A stretch of 64,000 nt of DNA from Whalleya microplaca. Taxonomy: Eukaryota > Ascomycota > Sordariomycetes > Xylariales > Xylariaceae. The stretch lies in assembly GCA_022497155.1 (NCBI GenBank), contig MU385711.1, positions 1,116,001 to 1,180,000 of the forward strand, read 5' to 3'. A model generated the notes under the pieces. That model had not been told where the DNA came from, ran no database searches, and saw only the letters and a program-made list of their open reading frames with translations. Of the stretch, positions 36,301 through 48,175 are shown one piece after another (positions within the stretch are counted from its first letter, which is position 1; every line of letters begins with the position of its first letter). The translations under genes and the position numbers were made by a program.

Positions 36301-39300
36301 GTTTTCTCCTCAGCCTGAGTGTCAGTAGCATCACCAACACCCTTATCTGCACCCTCAGTCTGGACATCTGAAGGAGGAGCTTCGGGAGTTTCCTCCGGCT
36401 GAGCTGTTTCTTGAGCCTTCTCTGCTGCTGGAGCCGCAGCAGTCTCGGGATCCTCGGGTTTTGGTTCGATCGGAGTGGTCTCAGCCCCAGGCTCTTTAGC
36501 CTCTGAGGTTTCAGCTACTTCTTCACTACTGGCGACCTGCTCCGGTACTTCGGCCGCTGTGTCATTTCCTGATGGTTCGGCTGGCTTTTCAGCTGGCTCA
36601 TCTTTTGCCTCGGGTTCCGCGGCAGCAGGTTCAGTCGCTTTGGTATTAGGGTCCGGCGCTGGACCACTGTCACTTTCCGCCTCAGCTAGTTTCTCAGCTG
36701 TTTTCTCAGTCTCCTCGCCGGGTGAGCTTTCTGGCGCCTCCTCCTGTTGGGTCGATTCACCAACTTCAGCAACCGCATCCTTCTCCTCAGAAGCGATTTC
36801 CTCAGGTTCAGGCACAGGAGTCTCCTCAGCTGTCGGAGCAGGTTCTTGGGGCTCGGTGGGCGGTGCGTCTTTAGCAGGCTCCTCTGGAGCATCACTTGGT
36901 GGAGCACTGCCTTCTGTGGTCTCAGCGGGAGCAACACCTGCTTCGGGCTGTGATTCCTCTTTGAGAGGCTCCTCTATGATCGGTTCTGCTGGCGGCTTCT
37001 CTTCGGTGACAGGAGCCGTATGCTCCACTTTGGTTGGACTTGGCTGCTCAGGGGCCTCAGCCTCTGCTGAAGCAGCTCCCTTTTCACTATCGGAACCCTC
37101 TGCTGGACTTTCTTCTATCTTTTCCGGAGCAGGCTCGGTTGGCCCGGGATCGCTAGCTTTCTCATCAACTGGTTCGGTAGCGGGTTCGGTAGCGGGCTCG
37201 GTAGCTTTCTCGTTGGCTGGCTCATTAGTTGGCTCGTTAGTAGACTGGTCTTGGATTTCTTGCTTCGCTTCTTCAGGAGAAGCAGAGCCCTCAGCAGAAG
37301 GAGAATCCTGAACAGGAGCAGAATCCCCAGAGACAACCGATGGTTCTTCGGCGGCGGCGGGCGCGTCCTCAGTTGCAGGAGTCGCCTCTTCTTTAGTCTC
37401 ATCGGTATTTTCACCAGCATTTACATCCGTTCCCTGTGCCGTGTCTTCGGCCTTAGTTCCGCCATCACCAGTTGCTGGTTCGACTTCTTCGGGCTTTTTG
37501 GCATCATCGCCTGCTTCAGCTGGAACCTCGTTGCTGACTTCGGTATTAACGGCTTCAGTCTGTTCTGCCTCTGCAACCTTGTCTGACACGTCGGATCCTG
37601 ACTCGGCAGGGGCGCTGGATTCTGCCTTCTCGGGCAGAGTGCTCTCCTCGACAATTTCCTTGGATTCTGAACTCTCATGAGGCGTTATCTCCTCAGGAGT
37701 TGATTTATCCTCAGGTGCTGGTTTCTCCTCCTCAGCCTTTGATTTCTCTTCAGGAGTAGAGCTGGGTTGATCTTCAGGTGATGCGCTTGTATCCTCATCA
37801 GCCGTTGCAGGTTCTTTTGCAGTTGAGCTGTCAGCCGGCTTCTCAGGCTCCGTCGTATCTGGTCCTTGAGCTGGCTGTGCGGCTTCACCGGTCTCGGCAG
37901 GTGTATCTTTGGCCTCTTTCAATTGCGCCGCGGACTCGGTCGGTTCCGTTACAGATTCATCCTTAGCCTCTTCTGTTTCAGGTTCAGGGGCAACTGACTT
38001 ATCAGCTGTGGGTTTATCCTGCTGACTATCACTCTTAGCTTCTGGATTAGTCTCCATGGAATCACTAGGATCAGCAGCATCTTCAGGGGCAGGTTTATCG
38101 TCAGGCTTGGTCTCGGAATCACCAGAGGGCTCTAAGGTTGTCGTTACCTCGTCGTCCTTTCCGGCTAGGATATCAGCAGCAGGAGCTTCGTTAGGAGTCA
38201 CATCTTCGGTAGCTGCTTCTACGGTAGGTGCTGATTCGGTAGATGTCGGCTCTGTTGGTGCTGGTTCTGTAGCTGCCGGTTCGGTGCTATCTGAAGTCTA
38301 AAGGTGTTTGGAGTCAGTCGTCATCCATTTTGGAGTATCACAAGATTAGAAGCATGAATATAGATAAATGAAGTCAGGTAGGGGGGCGATCAGGGGAAAT
38401 TGACTTACGGGTTGGGGTGCGGGCGCGGACTGCTCCTCCGCCGGCACATCTTCCTTGACATCCGAGGTCTCGGCTGGGCCGTCCTTGTCCTGAGATCCAT
38501 CACCTGCTTCACTATGTGCCTTTTCAGGTTCCGCGGGTTCTGGTTCTTTAGGTGTTTCGTCAGTTTCATTTGGTTTTTCTACCGATGTCTGCTCGGCAGC
38601 TGTATCTGGTTCAGCAGTGGCATTAGATTCTCCTGACGCTTCGGGTACTTTCTCAGCTTCTGGCTTTGCTTCGGCAGGGCTCGACTCCTCGGCGATTCCA
38701 GCCTCAGTCTCAGCTTCCGGCTTCTTAGCATCATTACTCGTAGGTTCATCTGGTGCCGATTCTGCCACTTTCGCCTCGTTTGTAGCGGCTTGCTCATGTG
38801 TTTCTTCTGACGCGGCTGATGCCTCTTCAGCTGAAGGCGCATCGTTGCCGGCTGAATCGCCAGGGTCATCACTCGATTGTCCTTCTGCTGTAGCAGGTGA
38901 TGTTGCTGGTTTAGCTGGTTGCGAAGGTTCGCTTTCATGTACCTATAAGGATAGTATGAGCATTTTTACTTATACAGCAACGAGATGCACTTGGAGGGGT
39001 CCCAATCAGACAAAACCTGTAAAGGGGAATTCATTCAATAAAACAAGAAATTTTGAATGGATCAACTGACAGCTTCCGGTGATGCATCTGCCGCCGCTTC
39101 CACAGCAGGTTGTTCACTAGCAGGCTTCGTTTCCGGCTCATTTGGCGGAGTATTAGTCTGTTCTGCAAGCTTATCTGATGACTCTGATGCTTCCTTGCCA
39201 TCAGAATTCTCGTTAACCGCCTCACTTGTCTCTTCAGTGGAGGTAATGGCGACCTCTTGAGAAGGTTCTGTCGTGGCTTCAGGCGCGGGTTCACCATCGA

Positions 39301-40245
39301 CTTGCGAAGCAGCAGGTTCACTCGATAATTCAGCTGGAGGCAGACTGTCAGGGCTGTCTCCTGAGTCTGGGGCTGGCTCAGGTGTTGTCTGCTCATTCGA
39401 TTGGATATCATTAGTCTCGCCTGCACTTTCAGCTTCAGGAGCAGGTGGTGAGCTCTCGCGCTCTGCGGTAGCTTTCGGGGAGGGTTCGGGTGCCGTTTGT
39501 TCAGTTGGCTGTTCGGTAGCTGGGTCACTCAGGGGCTCATCTGCTGGTGTGGCTTCTGGTGAGGTTTCTACCGCCGCGCTCTCATCCTTCGCTTCCTTAC
39601 TCTCCGCACCCTCTGCTGGCGGTTCAGTAGAGGGCTCCGTATTCGGTGCAACCTCAGCTACTTTGATTTCGGATTCCGCAGACATTGGATCTACTACTGG
39701 TGCTGGCGGCGGTGGTGGTGCCGGTTTGCTAGACGTCTCATTCGCAGCCAGAGCTTGAGACTGCTCTGCTGCCGATCCCGTTGATCGTGCTGGTGGAGAT
39801 GTCTCTGATGGTTCGGCCTCTGAGGATGGACTCTTTGCTGCGTCTTGGGCCTTCTTCTGTTTGGCCTTCTCCTTCTTTCTGGCGTTTTTCTTCTTATTAG
39901 AGGTCGAAGCGCTGCTCGCTGGTGGGGGGGTTTCTGGCTCAGTAACTTTGGACTTGCCCTTCTTTAATTTGCGTGATTGCGACTTAAACTTCGGTGAGGG
40001 AGCCTGTGGTTGGGATGGATCTTCATCTACACCCTCACCCTCTGGCTTAGTCTCCCCATCTATAATGTATATTTAGTAGCAATAATAGGTTAGCTTCCAC
40101 TGTGGAGTTACGTACCGTCCTCGTCAGCATTGGCTTCTGAGTCGTGTAAGTCCAGATATTGTATTTGTGAGACGTCGACGAACTGAGCATGGGCGACTGG
40201 ATCGCTTCGAGCAGGACAGATTGCTACTCCTTGTTCATCTGTCAT
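24371..40245 (-). CDS. Giant disordered Glu/Pro/Ala-rich protein, candidate leashin-type tether
   Basis: Model: exon 1 40245-40116, exon 2 40059-39071, exon 3 38942-38409, exon 4 38297-35721, exon 5 35575-24371, with introns of 56, 128, 111 and 145 nt. The frame stays open across every junction and gives about 5144 residues. N-terminus: residues 1-60 look ordered, then a Lys-rich basic block (about 67-113). Residues about 120-4400 are low complexity, with PEAEPE-like repeats early in exon 5 and EEPxxxEE repeats between about 28.8 and 32.1 kb. The C-terminal 740 residues differ. They hold an Ala/Gly hydrophobic segment (about 4403-4427), a helix with AAAVVIYAAA after RSVRKQRR (about 4685-4712), a His-rich patch, an EAREREARE coil, and Ser/Lys/Arg repeats before FRATLKKIFA. 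Size, the disordered centre and the distinct ends recall leashin, which ties Woronin bodies to the cell cortex. That is inference; no diagnostic domain was identified. Confidence 0.85.
24545..24830 (-). repeat. Basic Ser/Lys/Arg tandem repeats in the giant protein C-terminus
   Basis: About four imperfect units of 24-26 codons, each of the form SYRxSxDSSQxKRHRSxxE, are coded in tandem just before the C-terminus (residues about 4994-5088). In the DNA the repeated piece appears on the plus strand as a CTATAGGACTTGCTTG-like block. Confidence 0.8.
25091..25165 (-). repeat. Five 15-bp coding repeats each containing CACGTG
   Basis: Five units at exact 15-nt spacing place the palindrome CACGTG at 25096, 25111, 25126, 25141 and 25156. 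Read on the minus strand each unit codes Glu-Ala-Arg-Glu-Arg, making a charged helical rod. The codons are nearly identical between units, which suggests recent expansion. Confidence 0.92.
35552..35578 (-). repeat. Triplicate 9-bp repeat at the start of exon 5
   Basis: Three copies of GTCGAGGCG-type units code Val-Glu-Ala repeats directly at the 5' end of exon 5 of the giant gene. The exon begins immediately after the acceptor TATAG. Confidence 0.8.
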
Positions 40246-43200
40246 ATTTCTTGGCCCTGCCCTGTGACTCGCAGGAAAGGAAGTAGTTAGTGACTCCAAC
40301 GAATTATTGTTACAATCTTCTACGGAGAGTCACGAATAGGATACGGGCGGTTGTAACAGCCGTACCAGACGATTGGATCTTGAGGTGCCAGACTTTACAG
40401 CTGGCTATTCGATTGTCGCATGTACAAAATAATGACAACGTGGATAAAAGTAGAGGAGACAATACACACTCTCTGCCTATGGAAATTGATTACGACTCTG
40501 GGGAATATCGAGGAGGGAGGAATCAATTGACTGGACAGCTCATGGGAGTATATGGAGCGAACGCGGGAAGCTTCAATGACGTTTGGCCGGGCCGAAAATA
40601 GCCCACTCGATGTAAGATCTGTATTCAACTACTTTCCCCGATAGGAACTACCTCATTGGGATCTACCCCACGCCTGGAACAAGTAGAAGTGGAGAGATAT
40701 CTAAGGCTCTTGTGATCAATATCGTGCTCAAGCCTCACTGGTGGGCACAGCAGTACTGGCGCCACGTCGCAGGACGTTATGCTCGTCTGAAGAGGGAGGC
40801 TGGAACATTGTTATGCTAGAGTCGCAAAGAGAGGACAGCAGTACAGTTGACTGACAGATGAAATGCCAGACACGGCAGCTCGTAGCGGCCCAACAGTCCG
40901 CGGTGACTGACTGCAGGCCGACGAAACGGGCCAGACCCACGTATAGAAGCGCTTCATATGAATGGAGAGCTTGACGAAGTTTGACAGCATGATGCATTAC
41001 CACTCGGTCAACGCCCACAGCGGTTATCCGCCTCAGATCAGGACTATTGGGCCTCAATAAGCCCTCCCTCTCAGAAAGTTAAACCTCCTAAATGGTTCCT
41101 GAATTGGCCGCAGTGGGTAAAGTCCGCCCAACCGGCAGGATCGATGCAGCTTGCATGATGCCGATACTAGTGTCGCGTGCAACGTGGTCGTCTTTGTTGG
41201 CATCGCTTCAGAGTCAATCCCGGTGCGGCCATACCAGCCAACCACCGGGTGGGGCTGACGTGGCGGGCAACATTGAGGGTTTAATTGGATTGACAGCTGG
41301 ACAAACAGTTTGAAGCATAAGTCTGGGTTTATTCATTTATTCTCAAGGGCCTTGTGCAAGACGATGAGGAGAACCCATGCATTAGGCTAGGATGGTGAAG
41401 GAGATAGGTAAGTTTCTGCGACAATTTCCTATCACGACAGATCTTAAAACCTCAAACTGGGCTGACTAAGCACATATGTGACCGACAAACGGTGATATAG
41501 GTAGTCAATCTGCCCATGCTCGCACCACCTCAGCCTTTGGTATTTCCCCAAGCTGATCAGTTGTGTAAAGTCTGGAAGCCGAACACTTCCGACTTGCATG
41601 TTTGCCATCGAGTCCTTAGATGGTGAAATGAAACACGGCTTTCGTGCTTAGAAATTTGACTCTGTTACAACGATTCGGGAGGACTCGGACAAGCCATCGC
41701 CAATGATCGCTAACCGGCTTAGTAACGTAGTGACTACCTGTCGTATGTGAATTACTAGTGTTTTCATCGAACCTTTTTCAGAGGTATTTGTAGAAAAGAT
41801 AAACGGACTACTTAGAACCCAAACTCATTGATAAGAACGCAAAGGTGTAGAAAGTATATAATTGAGAACGTATGAAGATCTCAACCCCACCAATTTGCGG
41901 ATTCTAGCTATCACGGAACTCACGGCCCGTAGCTAGTGCCAACAGAAGCTCCGTCATCAGCATCGTCAATCCGGGGATCTTTCCCTACGGAGCTTCATTG
42001 ATGTCACTCAATGAAGCTTTTGATTGGCCACCACTGAAGGTCCGCCACAATCTTGCAGCTATCCTTCACCAATCTCGTGTGCAGCTTGGTACGCAGGAAA
42101 ACCAGTCTAAGACCTCAATTCCAACAGAGAACCACTATTTCGAACGACTTTGACGTCTTATTAATTATCAGTCGCAAAATGGCGTGTGTATGTCGTGCCA
42201 GTGTCTTTGAGATACGCCAACTCAATATAAGTCTCGTTGGACTAGCGCAACTCATCGGAAGGCTGCGTCTCGTGGCTTCTCAGCCTCAAGAGACCCAACT
42301 ACGTAGCTCCTGTACTCCAAGCCGCGAAACTCTGTCTACGTTTCAGAATATTTCAAATAATTATGATCCCGTCCTAATACCCAAGGTAGTATAACATTGT
42401 ATGGCATTGATAGAAAGAGCAACTCGCAAGTCCCAAGTCTCAATGCTTAGTTGGTTGTACTTCTATATGCCCGGCATCTTTTAATGTATCACTTGGAAGA
42501 GCTTGACGTCTTAACGTAGCCTTGGGGCGATAACTTGTGGGAATATAATTGAATAGATCACTACAGGTCTACGCGGAAACGTTCTAATTGAGTGAGTCAG
42601 GGGTAGTTTTAAAAGAGAATCATTCAAGTTCAAGCTATATTATTATAGGTTCTGTAGGCGGCTAATGTCATCTTTGTAAACCTTGACACTATTGTGAGGC
42701 AGCCCTTAGGACGTGAACATTATTGTTGGAATGACAGCTGGGATTGAACAAGTCTGTCCTTGCCGCAGGGTCTTATACACTTAATAGCACACAAGGAGGC
42801 GATTAGGCTTAAGAAGTGTTAGGCTAACTATATGCTACCTTTTTGCTTCTATCTCGAGTTACGTAGTCATGATTTTGAAACTTGTTTCCAATTCAGCGCT
42901 GATAAAAGCCAATCCAGGAAAGAGTAACATAGAAGGCTGTGAAAGACGATGGAATGAAGTACTATTATGTGGAGTGAGGTATTAGGGCGTAGGTTTGGTG
43001 CCTAACACTCTACACCATGTAACTCGGAGTGCTACAAATTATTTGACAAAGAGTCGCTTGTTTCTTGAGCTTCAGCTTGAACTACGTATACAAGCTACAC
43101 TGAGTACTTATTGAAAGAGTCTTCTGATTAAACGCCAATTAGCAGACCTTTCATCAGATACATTGAGGATCTCTAACGGTTAGATGTCCATACTTGTCAG

Positions 43201-45187
43201 TTCTCCCTCCCTACTCCTCACAGCGATTTAGCGTCGCTGAATTCCCATGGGAAAACAGTCTTTAAAAGAAATCGGTCATCTAGACAATTGATAGACTTTA
43301 CCTGATTATCGAGGATTGACATAGACATTTCACTCATATTTTAGTTTCGATATTCAAATGAAGAGATCGCGAGGTTGTATCCAATCCTAACATCGGGTTT
43401 CAAATTTTATTCATCTCTTTTTGATCTGCTACAAAGATAACATTAACCACCAAGTTCAAAGTCAAAAGACAATCGTTACAGAGTATAATTAGAAAGTGTA
43501 GACCCAAGCCTAAATATTATAGTTAGAGAAGTAAACTTTAAATAATGAACTACTGGACTCTATCTCTTAAGTGGACTTTAATAAAACCAACCTCCTATTC
43601 AACTACTGTAGCTCTAGTTGTTACCCAGTCATCTCAGTATGTGTTCCTAGTAAAACCAATAGACAAATTACGCCTCATAGCGATGGCTGCCAATTAGGAA
43701 AGTAAGACGGCGCATGGCCTTGAAGTCTTGGAACTGATATCCCCATACCCACTCATTACAATTCATCTTTGAGTCCTGGAAATCATATTAAAACTGTCCC
43801 CTCCCAAACTTTGTCAAATTAGATTTGGCCCGTAATATATTGCCATGCTTTGGCCCTATAAATACCGTGTTCAGAATTCATATCAACAAGTCATATCATT
43901 CAACCCCGGAATTTTCAGATTGTCTATATACGTGATACGATTTGACAACCTGAGCTACTGTAACAGAAGATTTATAAGATAGCAGACAAAAAGTGAGAAA
44001 GCCGACCCGATGGCAAGCAAACTTACAAACTCACGGACTCCAAGCCCAAAGCTCGGCACATGAAAACATGAATCAATTCTATCAGGCATATACTTGTAAA
44101 TACACACATGAACTTGCGATCATTATTGTAATATCTTGGCGTGGTTAGCCTATATAAAGTATGATGCATTGATAAGAATTTAATGACTATGACAATGACA
44201 GGACAAGTAGGAATGGATGATGTATTCTACACAGTTCTGGTGCAAGACATATAATAAAAATACCGAGTCTAATTGAATCCCGTGAATAAACATACATCTA
44301 CTCATATTCTTTACAACCTATGTTTAATCATCAGGCTCATACAATATGTTGCCTAGGTATCTGTCTGGGATTCTCCCTATTGACGAGTCGCGATAATAGA
44401 AACATTCCTTGAAATGTCCCTTCATTGATTCTCTAAGTAGGTAAGACAAAGACAAGTGACTTCGCTAGCGACGAGGAAAGATGCGCAACCTTTAGATTAT
44501 TGCGGCGGTGAATATTATGTAAACTACCTACATGAAGAGTCCCTTCCACCCTTGAGGATCCGCATGTACAACAATTCTAAGGAACAACATAGAGACAGGA
44601 CCGTAATAGAAGACTAAAGACAAGGGCGGTTAAACGTAAAGAAGTGTCTGGTCTGGGTTTGGATTTCGGTATGGCGCAGCTACTCAGGATTGACTACTTG
44701 GTATCAATGTTATTAAGTAGTCATAGAGGTACTAGCAGGACTCCTATAGCGAAGCCACAGGCCCCCACATGCTCCCTTGGGATATGTAGACGGCGATAAG
44801 TGTTCAAAGTCTAGGTCTCTCATCAGTTATATTGTCGACGAGCTGATTCCTCCGAACTAATAAGATCTGTCATCTACGAAGCGGGAGCTGCTGCAAAATA
44901 TCTGGCCCCCCAATTAACGACCCCCAATGAAACACCAGTCTCGAAACGCCAACGCCCGAAGTGGGAATGGGAAAAGGCTGTCTCAAACAAAATCAAACTA
45001 TCATGCAGCTGGAGAGACCCCGCTTGAACCAGCGAAGCCTGAACATCTCATATGCGTGGACACGACCAACCCCTTCATGCAATCAATCAATCACCCCATT
45101 CTATCTCAATCCCCACTGGTACACTCGACTTCTGATATCCTAAGCCATTATTTACTGAAGAAGGGGCCGCCCTTGTCTGCTGGGGCC
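40246..45187. other. Five-kilobase stretch upstream of the giant gene, no gene seen
   Basis: It lies between the start of the giant gene and the 3' end of SNF7. Open frames on both strands are short and compositionally unconvincing. Fragments at 40290-40601 (+) and 42053-42394 (+) were examined and carry no recognisable motif. The proximal part should hold the promoter of the giant gene; no specific site was identified. Confidence 0.4.
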
Positions 45188-46049
45188 TCAAATGGCCATT
45201 TCAGCTTGAAGTTTGCGGAGCTCTGCTTCTTCGTCATCCTCCTCGACAGCTTGTGGTTTGCCTTTGACTACAGGAGAGAGTTAGCTGCCGGAAAGGAGAT
45301 TGATAGGCATGAGAGGAAACTTACTTTCTTGGTTTCCGACAGCAGGCATCCTGTGGACTGCATCTGATACGGGCACAGTACCTGACTCGAGCATCTTCTT
45401 GTCGAGTTGCTCTTGTTGCAAGGCCTCGAGCTCGTCATCCAATTCGTCTTCGTCCAAAGGTTCTCCGATATGGTTGCTTGTGATGGCGGAGACGATTTCT
45501 TCGCTGAGTGCGTTTTGCTCCCGCAATTTGTCCCTGATTTGTCTCGGTAAGCCACAATGACCGCCTACGTAGTAATTCTACCAAGGGGGTAACATACATC
45601 GTCTCGTCAACTTTCTCGGGTGTGAGCTTGCCGTGGATATGTTTCATCGCCTCGCCTGCCCTCTCCATCGCGGCCAGAGTCTCCCGGTTGATGTTAGCGG
45701 ACTCGATGGCATTGATCTGCTGTTCCAAGGTTCCGATCTGCGATATCGTTTGCTCGAGGCTGTGCTCGTGTCCCTTCTTTCTCCGTAAGGCAGCCTTCGC
45801 GGCTAGAGTACACGTATATCAGCCCCCCTTTCTAGCCGAATTTAGGCATGCCGAAACAAACTCACCGTTTTTATTCGTGTTGACATTCTTCCGGGCAATG
45901 GCATCCTGCTCATCCATCTGTGCCATTAGATGCTTCTCCCGCTTCTGCAGCATATCCAGCTGCGCTCGCAAGCCGAGGATCGCATTCTTCGGGCTATCCT
46001 TCTTCTTCTGTGCGGCTCCACCGCCGAACCAGCCCCAGACGCCAGACAT
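45188..46049 (-). CDS. SNF7: Snf7/Vps32, ESCRT-III core subunit
   Basis: Snf7 polymerises on endosomal and other membranes to drive inward budding and scission; in fungi it also serves pH signalling. Model: exon 1 46049-45866, exon 2 45802-45598, exon 3 45533-45325, exon 4 45267-45188, with introns of 63, 64 and 57 nt. All phases agree and the protein is 225 residues, the usual family length. Visible hallmarks are the N-terminal amphipathic anchor MSGVWGWFGGG and the basic helix 1-2 hairpin (LRAQLDMLQKREKHL, KAALRRKKGHE). They also include the conserved TPEKVDETMDKLREQ and LSEEIVSAITS, the acidic DEDELDDELEALQQEQLDKK region, and the C-terminal MIM1-like helix EEAELRKLQAEMAI, which Vps4 should bind. 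It is transcribed divergently from TEN1. Confidence 0.95.
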
Positions 46050-46721
46050 GGTATTTTACTTGAGGTAGTACCGGAAGTCGAAGGTTGATTCGGCACGGGA
46101 GGACGGGTGTCGAGGGGGTATCAGGCTGGTACCGCCCGCAGCGGGAAGATGTCGATGGCGGGGTAGAATCGATCGCAGAGTCGTAGACTGCAAGATTGGG
46201 TCGCTTTGTGTCGATGCGGCGGCGAGAATGGTCGGATCGAAGGTGGTGTGTCGTACAATTCGAGGATATGTTAGGTATGTAGTCGGGAGGCGTCGTTGAG
46301 GGGGGAAATGCTTGATGGCAGCCTGATCACGATGTCGCTGTTGGGGTTTTGGGGGATGAAGGAAGGTCCGTATGATGCAAGAGGTTCCGCGTGGTTTGAT
46401 GACGCCGCAAAGCGACCGGGGGCTGCCAGGCTGCCAGGTACACCAGCTGTTGCCTGCCCGAAATGCCCGAAACTGGCTGCCCCTAATAAATCAAGCACCA
46501 CCGAAGTTCAGCCGGATGAATAATCCGTCCACGGGACCCATCCAATAAGCAGCTGACTCAAATCAGTCGCGATTCAACTAAACGTGCATCTCATTGTGAA
46601 CATAAACCTTGAGCATTTCAGGCTGTGTGGAATCTTCTAGGCCATTCATATGATAGATGTTCATTTGCATCTAAGTCATTCAAGGCTCATCGATACGGGC
46701 AGCTTTCGTCCCTAGGTACCG
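46050..46721. promoter_or_regulatory. Shared divergent promoter region of SNF7 and TEN1
   Basis: 672 nt separate the two start codons. The SNF7-proximal part is G-rich on the plus strand and contains a short duplication GGCTGCCAGGCTGCCAG near 46421-46437. No defined binding site was identified. Confidence 0.45.
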
Positions 46722-47303
46722 ATGTCTAATGGTCCTCTCCCGTCAGTACGATGTCTTCTCTCCAATCTCCCCGCAAAACAGGTAGGAGATAAAGTCAGGT
46801 TTCTAGGATGGTAAGGTTCAATTCCTTTTCTATTTGCAAATATCTAGAAGTTGTCTCGAGGGTCCCAACACTCGCTATGGTTGCGCTGACAGACTCGACA
46901 ACTCACACAAGTCACCATATGCACTGCCAGACCTATGAAACCTGACCTCACTGTTGTATTTGGCGGGTGTGCTGATGGTCTTGAAAGTGTAACCGCATAC
47001 TCGACTCAATCAGCATCACTGACTCTTGAGCATGATTACCCTAAGGGAAACAGAGTCGCAGTTAGTGCTGACGTTACGCTTCTCCTCGAAAACCTCAAAT
47101 CCGACCAGACAGATATTGGCCAATGGGTTCATGTGATAGGCTATATCACATCTATCAAAAACTCAACAGCTAAGACTACTATAGCTAAAGCTGCAAATGG
47201 ACACCATGCGGCACGTATAGGGGTACAAGCCCTTGTCCTCTGGATTGCAAAGGACCTCGACGTTGCATCATATGAGAAGGCGTTAGCGGCCGATGCCGAG
47301 TGA
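46722..47303 (+). CDS. TEN1: Ten1, CST telomere-capping complex subunit
   Basis: Ten1 is the small OB-fold subunit of the Cdc13(Ctc1)-Stn1-Ten1 complex that protects telomeric single-stranded DNA and helps fill-in synthesis. Model: exon 1 46722-46810, intron 46811-46987 (177 nt), exon 2 46988-47303; 134 residues. Exon 1 (MSNGPLPSVRCLLSNLP, then VGDKVRFLG) joins exon 2 (VTAYSTQSASLTLEHDYPKG) through a split Cys codon, rebuilding the first OB-fold strands. Further family features are ADVTLLLENL, IGQWVHVIGYI and the C-terminal VQALVLWIAKDLDVASYEKAL. Without exon 1 the reading frame would start in intron sequence (46935) with a non-family N-terminus. Length and strand order fit filamentous-fungal Ten1. 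The protein is small and fast evolving, so the call rests on pattern rather than catalytic residues. Confidence 0.82.
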
Positions 47304-48175
47304 CTGCTATGGGACCATTTTCAGTCTGAACGCGAGAGACCGGCGATCTTATACAAGCAAGCCTGCGCCAGAGACAACGTTGAATATTGGGTATAGTCGA
47401 AGCCCAATATCTAGCTACCATTGTGCAATGCACAATATATTGCCGAGACCAATTGACTTCGTGACCGCCTGTGGCGAGGGGTTGCTATTTGGGACACGAC
47501 CACTACGAAGGCGAGAGAAGCATCGGGCGTGTAGTAAGGTGAACCGTCATTTGGTACCATTGCCTCGCTTGTGTCGCCCACCGTCAAACCTACCTGTTCG
47601 ACGCTTGTTCAATTGCTTGATCCTTGAGAGCGGTAGCACTTCAATGCAGTGAGGTGTCGTGCCAAGAGATCGCCTCCCACTTTATTCGGTGGCACCCTAG
47701 CCAAAGCCAGATTAATGAAAATTGCTGCTTTCAGATATATGCTCCGAAAATCTTGGGTGCAACCTCCTGCTTGTCCGATGCTACTCTCAAACGGTCAATT
47801 GCTTGAGGTTTCCCCTTCGAGACTGTAGGTCAGCTACCGAAACCGGTCATGAACTACGTCGAATCAGTCCAAGGAGCTCTATCAAAACCCTACAGCTACC
47901 CAATTGTCTCGGCTCCAGATAGCTTGGGCCATTTGTGCCTGCAGACGCCTACTGCATGTTGTGCACAGAGCCATTCAGGTGAGCTGCGGTGGAAACCAAT
48001 TGGGAGTACGTATTACCAAAACGAGCTTATGCTTTTTCGGTTATTATTGAATGTTGAGCGTCTATGCAGACAACCATTGAACTACCATGTTCCAATCTCG
48101 GGATCCACCAAGGCCATCAGCAATGCCAGATGGCATTCCCTCGCTGGACGACATTTCTCCTTGCAGATTTCAATC
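47304..48175. other. Intergenic stretch between TEN1 and the small minus-strand gene, nothing seen
   Basis: The two flanking genes converge here, so it holds both 3' ends. No open frame of note or repeat was recognised. Confidence 0.4.

Noticed and set aside
44927..45367. Plus-strand open frame of 146 codons
   Set aside because: Its 3' half is antisense to SNF7 exons 3 and 4, and its 5' half shows no motif.
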